Source: Chitinophaga sp. (GTDB lineage: Bacteria > Bacteroidota > Bacteroidia > Chitinophagales > Chitinophagaceae). From it: a stretch of 64,000 nucleotides of DNA. Numbering within the stretch: the stretch's first letter is position 1; each line of letters opens with the position of its first letter. The notes beneath the pieces are model-generated. The model did not search any database and had not been told where the DNA came from. It saw only the letters and a list, made by a program, of their open reading frames with translations. The stretch covers positions 513,526-577,525 of the forward strand of contig NZ_JAFAIX010000009.1 of NCBI RefSeq assembly GCF_019236475.1, in the 5' to 3' direction. Made by a program: the position numbers and the translations under genes. Shown here one piece after another: positions 27,266 through 34,130 of this stretch.

Positions 27266-29938
27266 TTATTTAAAATAAAAAATAAAGCTTGCCATAACAA
27301 ACCTATGCATAGTTGTACTCTGCACATCTTCGACGAAATTTGGTCCAATAGTGCGTTGGATATTATTATTTATGTCTAATAAATTAAAACCATATACCTT
27401 GATTTCTGCTTTGGACTTAATGATTTTCTTAGTAATGAATGCGGAGAGTAAATCTATGGGGTGATTGAACCCGGTTTGCAGATTATTTGTAACACTTCTA
27501 TTATATTTGGCATTTATGGATAGTCCCCAGGGTAATTCAGCTGATATGTTAAGATTGAAGATGTAGAAGGTCGCACTATTGTTTGATTGATTAGTAAAAT
27601 AATAAACTGTATTTGTATGATTTACTGAAAAGCCGCTGATTATTTCAAATTTTTTATTATAGTTGTAGTAGATGTTCGCCGCTCCAAAAATATTTGTAGT
27701 ACCTGTTTTTCCAAAGTCATTTTGTGCAATTATTGGGTTGACTACTTTTTCCGCTGTCGCTGATAAAGTGTAACGAAATTTTCTGTTTGGAGTAGAGTTG
27801 GAATAATATGAGTTAACAGAAAAACTTTTTGACCCATTTATATTTATAAATTGATTAATCTGCCGGCCTAGAGTATCAATTGTTAGTGAATTTGTTATTT
27901 TATCCTTTATGAACCCATAGTTAAACATGATTATAAAAGAGGATGGTTTTTGGGGATTGAGGCGTTCATAAGTCAGATTTATTTTTGTGTCTAGTTCATT
28001 TTTAAGATTTTTATTAGAAAGTTGTAGTGAAATTGGGTTACCATAATCCGGTATGGAGAATAGTTGTGGTTCGCTTGGGGGGGTAATTGTTGAAATGGAA
28101 GTAAGGCGAATTTTGTTTGAGCTATTAATTTTGTAAGTAAAACTGGAAAAAGGATAAATATTTGTAGAATTCCTTTTTATTGAAGGAAATTTATCACCTC
28201 TCAAATATTGTGAAATAGTAAAAAAATTAAAAGTAATGTTAAACTCTACAGTTGAATTGGATTTTGATACTCCAAATCCAGCATAATTCGTAGTGTTTGT
28301 TGTCAGTTGGTGAATACTTAACGAATCTATTGGAATTATATATTGTTTATGCGTTGTGTCAAAATCGAAAACTTGGTTGTCGGAAGTAGTATTAAGCACA
28401 GATAGCAAATATATAGTGTTTAATGAATAATTATTTGATAGATTTATCCTACTCGTTGTGACGAGCCCAATTGTTTTGAAATTATTTCTTGAGTTGTTTT
28501 GTCTGTTTAAATCTTGCCCTCCAATGGGCCTACCGTCACTGTATTTTAGGCTGGTTTGGTAATCATTGGTTCCTGTTGCATCGCTATTGTCAAAACTTAA
28601 ACGAAGATCTATTTTGCCACGAGATTTCCTGAGTTTTCTTGTCAAAAGAGTAGATAAATTTAGAATGCTATTTGATTGAGAGTACGAACTTTTATTAGCC
28701 CCGAGAATTGTAGAAGAATCCAATCCACTGAAATTGTTAAAACTGTTAAAAGTAGTAGTGGTATTATTCTCTTTTGATAGTTTGATAATTTGAGTGACTG
28801 ATATAAAAGAATCAATTTTGTAATCTATCTTAGCATTTGTTTTAAACGAGTTGGTTAAATCGTCAGAGTTTTTAGTTTGCTCTATTTTATTTCTGTACCC
28901 TGAAAGTTGAATTGATTTTTGAGAATTGGTACTGTTTTGAGTAGATTGTATATTTTCAATTCCATTGAAAGAAATATTCAAAAATTGAGATAGAGAGTTA
29001 TTAATATTTAGTCCATAGTTCTGGATGGTGGATAGACCCATAGGGGAATTGTTGCTCTCTTCAGAAAGTTTACTTATGTTATTCAATGATAGTATTCCGC
29101 TGAATTGAGAATTGTTTGAAAACTTATTTAGGTTACTATTTATTGAGTAGTATTTTTCTGTTCCTTTTCCTGCACTTAATTTTCCGACTATTTTATTTTT
29201 TTTTGATGATTTTAATTTGATGTTTAATATGTTTTTCTTTTTATTCATATCCTCAATAGAGGTGGTTTCTGATAAGTCAATATCTCTTTGAAAAAGTTGT
29301 ATTTTGTCAATAATGTCACCACTAAGGTTTTTTAAAGCTAAAGCAATATTGCTATCAAAATACTGTTTGCCATCTATTGTAAGCAGATCAATTTTCTCCC
29401 CATTATAACTTAATGTGCCATCAGCCGAGATTGACATTCCTGGTATTTTTTTTAATAATTCATTTAATTGGTCATTTTCACTAGCGGAAAAAAGGGAAGG
29501 TTTTATTTCTATAGTGTCATTTTTTACTTTTATTGGAGGTTGGTCTATAGATATGGTAATCCCCTGTAATGCTATTCCTACGGGATGTAATAGTATTACA
29601 ATTGGATTGTTGTTCAGTGGTAATTTTCCTGCCTGAATGACAATGCGACTGGATTTATATCCAAGAGATGTAATAGAGAGGATACATCTTCCTGGAGTTA
29701 GAGAGATTCGGAAGCTTCCATCCGAATTAGTTATGGTAGATGCTGAAGGATGATTAATAGAATCTAACAGAATAAGACTTGCTCCAGGAATTGGATCTCT
29801 TGATATAGAATCAATTAATATTCCTGATAATGTGTCTTTTTTAAAGATTTGGGCAAAAGCGTCTCCCGAGGTATTTAATATTAAAATGAGGATTGCTACA
29901 CAGAAAAAAGAATGTAACCATTTTTTATACTTTCTCAT
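27266..29938 (-). CDS. outer-membrane beta-barrel protein with carboxypeptidase-regulatory and plug-like domains
   Basis: 890 aa: signal peptide, a CarboxypepD_reg-like domain (about 38-115, DSISRDPIPGASLILLD.. GSFRISLTPG), a plug-like region (DTIEIKPSLFSASENDQLNELLKKIPGMSI, then DGKQYFDSN), and a long C-terminal barrel of the OMP_b-brl_3 type common in Bacteroidota. It is related to TonB-dependent receptors. It lies 185 bp downstream of precursor A3 and the synthetase gene on the same strand. A role in export, uptake or binding of the peptide is possible, but the family is broad. Confidence 0.85.
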   Translation of the reverse strand: MRKYKKWLHSFFCVAILILILNTSGDAFAQIFKKDTLSGILIDSISRDPIPGASLILLDSINHPSASTITNSDGSFRISLTPGRCILSITSLGYKSSRIVIQAGKLPLNNNPIVILLHPVGIALQGITISIDQPPIKVKNDTIEIKPSLFSASENDQLNELLKKIPGMSISADGTLSYNGEKIDLLTIDGKQYFDSNIALALKNLSGDIIDKIQLFQRDIDLSETTSIEDMNKKKNILNIKLKSSKKNKIVGKLSAGKGTEKYYSINSNLNKFSNNSQFSGILSLNNISKLSEESNNSPMGLSTIQNYGLNINNSLSQFLNISFNGIENIQSTQNSTNSQKSIQLSGYRNKIEQTKNSDDLTNSFKTNAKIDYKIDSFISVTQIIKLSKENNTTTTFNSFNNFSGLDSSTILGANKSSYSQSNSILNLSTLLTRKLRKSRGKIDLRLSFDNSDATGTNDYQTSLKYSDGRPIGGQDLNRQNNSRNNFKTIGLVTTSRINLSNNYSLNTIYLLSVLNTTSDNQVFDFDTTHKQYIIPIDSLSIHQLTTNTTNYAGFGVSKSNSTVEFNITFNFFTISQYLRGDKFPSIKRNSTNIYPFSSFTYKINSSNKIRLTSISTITPPSEPQLFSIPDYGNPISLQLSNKNLKNELDTKINLTYERLNPQKPSSFIIMFNYGFIKDKITNSLTIDTLGRQINQFININGSKSFSVNSYYSNSTPNRKFRYTLSATAEKVVNPIIAQNDFGKTGTTNIFGAANIYYNYNKKFEIISGFSVNHTNTVYYFTNQSNNSATFYIFNLNISAELPWGLSINAKYNRSVTNNLQTGFNHPIDLLSAFITKKIIKSKAEIKVYGFNLLDINNNIQRTIGPNFVEDVQSTTMHRFVMASFIFYFK

Positions 29939-30080
29939 TCTAAACAGGGTTGATGGTTATTCCGAATAAGCTTATTATTTTTGGGATTTTTGATACCCTT
30001 AATATAAATGGTTTTATTCTTTTAGGAGAAGGTGAAAGTTTCCTTTTTAATGTAGCTATATTGACCGAGTATTAATTAAT

Positions 30081-30110
30081 AATCGGTTGCCCATTATTGG
30101 GCAACCGATT
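30081..30110 (-). terminator. hairpin between precursor A3 and the barrel gene
   Basis: Perfect 13-bp arms (30081-30093 AATCGGTTGCCCA; 30098-30110) with a 4-nt loop, 14 nt beyond the A3 stop. There is no long T tract on the minus strand, so it may be a partial terminator or a 3' stabiliser that keeps precursor mRNA above that of the downstream gene. Confidence 0.6.
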
Positions 30111-30123
30111 ACATAAACTACAA

Positions 30124-30366
30124 TCAATTAGTAGTGTAAACTGTAATTGTGCAAGGTGCTTCCGTGCGTGTAGTTGATAAATTAGTAACTACACCTTGTT
30201 GGTTAGGTTGAGGTGCAGTAGTCAGAGTTAAAAGAGTGGAAACGGTACAATTTCCAAACACATCTGGTTTGTAGAAAAGGTGAGGGATTTTTGCGAATGC
30301 AGCAAGAGCAGAACTTGCAACAGCAATAACACCAACAGCAGCCAGTAATAATTTCGCTTTTTTCAT
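30124..30366 (-). CDS. putative lanthipeptide precursor A3
   Basis: 80 aa from the ATG at 30366; a longer frame upstream adds 33 residues that do not match the paralogs, so the internal Met is chosen. The leader is MKKAKLLLAAVGVIAVASSA followed by LAAFAKIPHLFYK, then Cys40, LTLTTAPQPNQQG, LSTTRTEAP and Cys72 in PCTITVY. It is the closest paralog of A1. It sits 290 bp downstream of the lanthipeptide synthetase gene on the same strand. Cys, Thr and Ser in the last 40 residues could form (methyl)lanthionine rings; ring pattern and processing are unknown. Confidence 0.72.
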   Translation of the reverse strand: MKKAKLLLAAVGVIAVASSALAAFAKIPHLFYKPDVFGNCTVSTLLTLTTAPQPNQQGVVTNLSTTRTEAPCTITVYTTN

Positions 30367-30656
30367 AATTTTAAATGCTTTTAAAATAAAAGCTAAATTT
30401 GAGATTAATATTATGCCTTCACTTACATAATACCCGCTGGAGGAAGGCTTTTCCTTCGAGTACATCCGGATATCTTATGATTGAATAATTTGAATTTTTA
30501 TCTGAGATAATATCAAGGGTTATTTTTCAATAATTTGATTGTATAAAGATAAATGATGGCACTGCAGCTATATTATCAGTTATGTCGAAATAATAAATTT
30601 TATTTGTTAAAATGATGTTATAAGAACTATTTTTAAATATGAAAGTTTAGGTATCT

Positions 30657-33275
30657 CTAATGCTTGAATTTCATATTTGTACTAGACCATCCATCCAATT
30701 CGAAAATTGGATGGATGGTTTGTTTTTCAATATTGATATATCGTTTTAATAGAGTAAGAATTCCACCATTCCCATTCATTAGGTCTGCTGATACATTTTT
30801 AGCCGCATCATTATACCAAATGCTTAATGGAAAATCATTTTGTAATAAATATAGGTAGTTAATTATTTCAGTTGTTTTGCATAGCCATTCAGTATCTTGA
30901 AGAGTATGATAAGCATCTAGGAATACATGCCCAATCCCAGCCAATCCATCTGCGTAGTTTAAGATTGCTCTGCTACTCCACATATGCACATCTTGCATTA
31001 TGTCGATAAATGCAGTTTTGTACGTGGGGTTATTCAAAGTGGAGTATGCTTTTAATAATGTGAATGCTATTCCCGATTTTCCATTAATAAATGACCGGTT
31101 GTTTTTTTGGTGTAATCTTTGCATTAAAGATTTAATACATGTTTGAATAGTCGATTCAATATTTTTGTCCTTGGTATAGTTGTAATACATGATTAAGAAT
31201 AAGGTAATTCCTGATAATCCATTGGAAATTGATAGATCTAAATTGATTGAATTGTTTGATTTTAATAAGAAACTTTTTGTTTGTTCAATTATTTTGGATA
31301 ACTCTTGATCGATACTATTGTTTGTCAAGTATTTTTTAGCATGTAATAGAGAAATACCAAGTCCAGATGATCCGTTGGATATTCCAAAATTTATTGCTTT
31401 GTTTTGTAGCGTTTTTGTGTAGAATTCTCCTAATTGTTCGGGGGAAATGAAGCCTAGTTTAGTTGCATAATATAAAGCCATGAAAATTCCATAAGATCCA
31501 TTAAATAGCCCAATGGGTAGTTCGCTGCTATTGTTAGTAAGATTTACTAAGTAATCAATGTTTGTTTTAATACATTTGTAGTTGTCCTCATCTTTTTCAA
31601 TTTCTTCTTTTGTTATATTGGATAGTTGGCTAATAACAATTCCTGATATTCCTGAGGATAGCCACGGTGATATAATTCGTTGCATTTGAGGTGTTGGCGA
31701 ATTTATATTGCTCTGGTAGGGAAGAGACGTCCATATACTGTTTGCAGTAAATGGATTATGATTTAGACTCGATATAGCTTTTTGAATGCTTTCTGTTAAG
31801 TTTTTGTTCTCAACAGTACTTATTTTAGAATCTGTATTAGATTTCGTAATATTAATAGTTATATACTCTAAAGTTAATGCAATCTTTGAGGCATTAGGTC
31901 TATTATTATTATTCACACTCAAGCAGCTAATAATGAGATTTGTAATTTCGATTGATTGTGTCAGGTAGAGTAACCGTTTTTGTAAAATTGCTTCATTTTC
32001 TGATATCACGAAACTTGGGAAAATTCCTGTTGTTACATGTATAATAAGCGCACCTAATGAATAAATATCCTCGTAGATCACAGGATTATTTTCATTGAAT
32101 GGATCCCTATATCCTGGAGTATTTCCCATGAAAGATGATTGTGATCCAATTGGGTCGTTTAGATTATAACTAAGGCCAAAATCGATTATTTTTATTTTGT
32201 TGATTGTATGTATCAGAATATTTGTCGGAGATATGTCCCTATGGATAATACCTTTATTATGCATTTCTGCGATTGTTTGGGCTGCATTTGAAAGTATAGT
32301 TAATAATTGTATTTTTACATCCCTTTCCAGTTTAATCCAAGAGTGCTTTTGATATGTTTTATTTAATATTTCAATCAAGGGTTTTCCATTTAGGAATTCA
32401 ACCACAATGTATGATTTTAGGTCTTCTTGCACCAATTCATATGCTTCTCCAAAAGCATCATTGTTGCCAAGAGTTTTGATAATATTATATTGCCAATTAA
32501 TGTTGTCGGCAGCATCTTTATTGTTTATGTTCAATAAATCGCCTTTAAATCCTTCTTTAATAATACATTTTTTGATGCAATACCACTTTTTAATGAAGAA
32601 ACCTTGATACACATTACCATTAATATTCTTTTTTATTTCCCTAGTTATTAAAGTTTGGTTGCTAATATTTTTTTTTATTTTTTCAGGTATTGTCGCAGGG
32701 GGGAAAATAGAAGGGTAGTGCTTAAGTGACTTTTGGTAATCCTCCTCCTGATTTATTTTCAGAGTACCACCGTTCGGTAATATGGCGACTCTATCTATCA
32801 TTCCATTTACCCCCAATGTATAAACTTGATTGAAATATCCTAATACAATATGTAGATTATTGAATAGGTGCAATGTGTTTGGAATCCGAGTGAATCTCAT
32901 ATCCGAAACTATCGATTTGATATTTTCGATTACGGATTGGCATATTATTTCTGAATCCGGGTAGATGGTTATAACCCGATTAAATATTTCTGGAAATTGA
33001 CCTGATAGAATATTGAATGCCTGAGATCTAGTTGCCGGCATCTCAAATGCAACTTTTAAATTTATAAGAATGGGTGGTATTTGTTGAATTAGGATTTCTA
33101 ATTCATTTTGATTAGAAGAAAGCACTAATGTCCATCCGTATCCTACTTCAGACGATCCGACTTTTAAAGTATGACCATTAGCCTGATATGGCGTATTAAA
33201 TTTTTGGATATACTGTTCGTAATTTTCAATATTAGTATTTTGCTGGATATCAATGCGATTGAATTGTGTGCTCAT
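30657..33275 (-). CDS. class III-type lanthipeptide synthetase (LanKC-like)
   Basis: 872 aa with all three expected domains. The N-terminal region (about 35-195: GYGWTLVLSS, the helical block and VITIYPDS) matches the lyase domain of LanKC enzymes, which eliminates phosphate from phospho-Ser/Thr to give dehydro residues. The Ser/Thr kinase domain spans about 215-470, with HRDISPTN at 345 and DFG at 365-367. The C-terminal cyclase-like domain (about 540-872) has six inner-helix repeats (FNGSYG, SNGSSG, SNGLSG, INGKSG, ADGLAG, MNGNGG). The Cys and Cys-His zinc ligands of LanC are missing, as in class III rather than class IV enzymes. It is flanked by precursor-like genes A4 and A3 on the same strand. 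Class III synthetases are best known from Actinobacteria, so this is unusual here. Confidence 0.88.
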   Translation of the reverse strand: MSTQFNRIDIQQNTNIENYEQYIQKFNTPYQANGHTLKVGSSEVGYGWTLVLSSNQNELEILIQQIPPILINLKVAFEMPATRSQAFNILSGQFPEIFNRVITIYPDSEIICQSVIENIKSIVSDMRFTRIPNTLHLFNNLHIVLGYFNQVYTLGVNGMIDRVAILPNGGTLKINQEEDYQKSLKHYPSIFPPATIPEKIKKNISNQTLITREIKKNINGNVYQGFFIKKWYCIKKCIIKEGFKGDLLNINNKDAADNINWQYNIIKTLGNNDAFGEAYELVQEDLKSYIVVEFLNGKPLIEILNKTYQKHSWIKLERDVKIQLLTILSNAAQTIAEMHNKGIIHRDISPTNILIHTINKIKIIDFGLSYNLNDPIGSQSSFMGNTPGYRDPFNENNPVIYEDIYSLGALIIHVTTGIFPSFVISENEAILQKRLLYLTQSIEITNLIISCLSVNNNNRPNASKIALTLEYITINITKSNTDSKISTVENKNLTESIQKAISSLNHNPFTANSIWTSLPYQSNINSPTPQMQRIISPWLSSGISGIVISQLSNITKEEIEKDEDNYKCIKTNIDYLVNLTNNSSELPIGLFNGSYGIFMALYYATKLGFISPEQLGEFYTKTLQNKAINFGISNGSSGLGISLLHAKKYLTNNSIDQELSKIIEQTKSFLLKSNNSINLDLSISNGLSGITLFLIMYYNYTKDKNIESTIQTCIKSLMQRLHQKNNRSFINGKSGIAFTLLKAYSTLNNPTYKTAFIDIMQDVHMWSSRAILNYADGLAGIGHVFLDAYHTLQDTEWLCKTTEIINYLYLLQNDFPLSIWYNDAAKNVSADLMNGNGGILTLLKRYINIEKQTIHPIFELDGWSSTNMKFKH

Positions 33276-33418
33276 ACCTTCTGATGTGATAGAATCAATG
33301 ATATTAATGATGTATTTATTATAACCGTAATAGGAGTTATTATGAAGGAATGATGATATCCTTCATAACTTGGTATTGAGTAGTTTGATTGAAGATTTCT
33401 TTTAGCTTCAAATTTTCA

Positions 33419-33658
33419 TTAATTGTCTCCGACACAGTATTGAACACAGCTGTCTGTTGTTGGTATGGTGGCAATCTCGTATGGTTCCCCTACTGAAATG
33501 TCTGTTGTAGTTAAGAATAAAAGAGTGGTGATTGTACATGCTTGCTGATGTACGAATGGTCTGTAATATTTACGAGGAGTTCTTGCTTTTGATGCTAATA
33601 CTGCAGCAGAAAAAAGTACCATTATACCTATTAGTGAAATTTTTTGGGCTGTTTTCAT
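33419..33658 (-). CDS. putative lanthipeptide precursor A4 (divergent)
   Basis: 79 aa, the most divergent family member. It has a Sec-like leader (MKTAQKISLIGIMVLFSAAV, then LASKARTPRKYYRPF) and a tail with Cys41, LTTTDISVG, a Thr-rich stretch, Cys71 and Cys75. The K/R-AR..YYRP segment and the spacing to the first Cys keep the family plan (Cys41 against Cys40), but the APQP segment is replaced. It is the first gene upstream of the synthetase gene (143 bp apart, same strand), the usual place for a lanthipeptide precursor. Confidence 0.7.
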   Translation of the reverse strand: MKTAQKISLIGIMVLFSAAVLASKARTPRKYYRPFVHQQACTITTLLFLTTTDISVGEPYEIATIPTTDSCVQYCVGDN

Positions 33659-34016
33659 TGTATTTGATTTTATTGGTAAGAACTTTGGATATGTGAATAT
33701 TTGAATGGCAGAGTATATTCAATTTATATATTGGCAAGGTATTAATAGATGCTGTATTGTCATCGCAGTAGTTGCATTTGTATTTTGTAGTGAAATTTAT
33801 GTATGTATTCTTAGTTTTAAGGTGCCGATTTTTATTAGGTAAATAAATAAGTTTATTAATTGATCGGATTGTGGCCCTGGTGAAATGTTTTTTTACTCAG
33901 GAAGAATGTTTGAGTTTAGAATGGAGATATTATAATGTTTCATAAATTTCCTAAATGAAGTAGATTTTTTTAAATTTGATAATTTTTACATTACTATCAG
34001 TTGTGGCTATATAAAT
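33659..34016. other. AT-rich intergenic stretch upstream of A4
   Basis: No gene seen. It should hold the promoter of the A4-synthetase unit on the minus strand. No sequence fitting TAnnTTTG with a well-spaced TTTG was found with confidence. Confidence 0.4.
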
Positions 34017-34088
34017 GAACTCACCATTACTTCAATTTTATGGTAAGAAACATTCTTCCTACCTTACTGTTGAAGTAATGGTGAGTTC
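34017..34088. terminator. long inverted repeat after the S9 peptidase gene
   Basis: Perfect 19-bp arms (34017-34035 and 34070-34088; GAACTCACCATTACTTCAA) around a 34-nt centre that is itself partly self-complementary. It lies 43 bp past the stop of the minus-strand S9 gene and upstream of A4, so it probably separates the two transcription units. The T tract is weak. Confidence 0.6.
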
Positions 34089-34130
34089 GCTTTAATAGTT
34101 GGATTTGGATATCTGGTTGCCTAGGTTATT

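Noticed and set aside
30657..33275. LanKC-like protein considered as an ordinary Ser/Thr kinase with a helical repeat tail
   Set aside because: The N-terminal segment preceding the kinase and the six spaced NG/DG-x-x-G repeats of the tail match LanKC architecture, and precursor-like genes sit on both sides.
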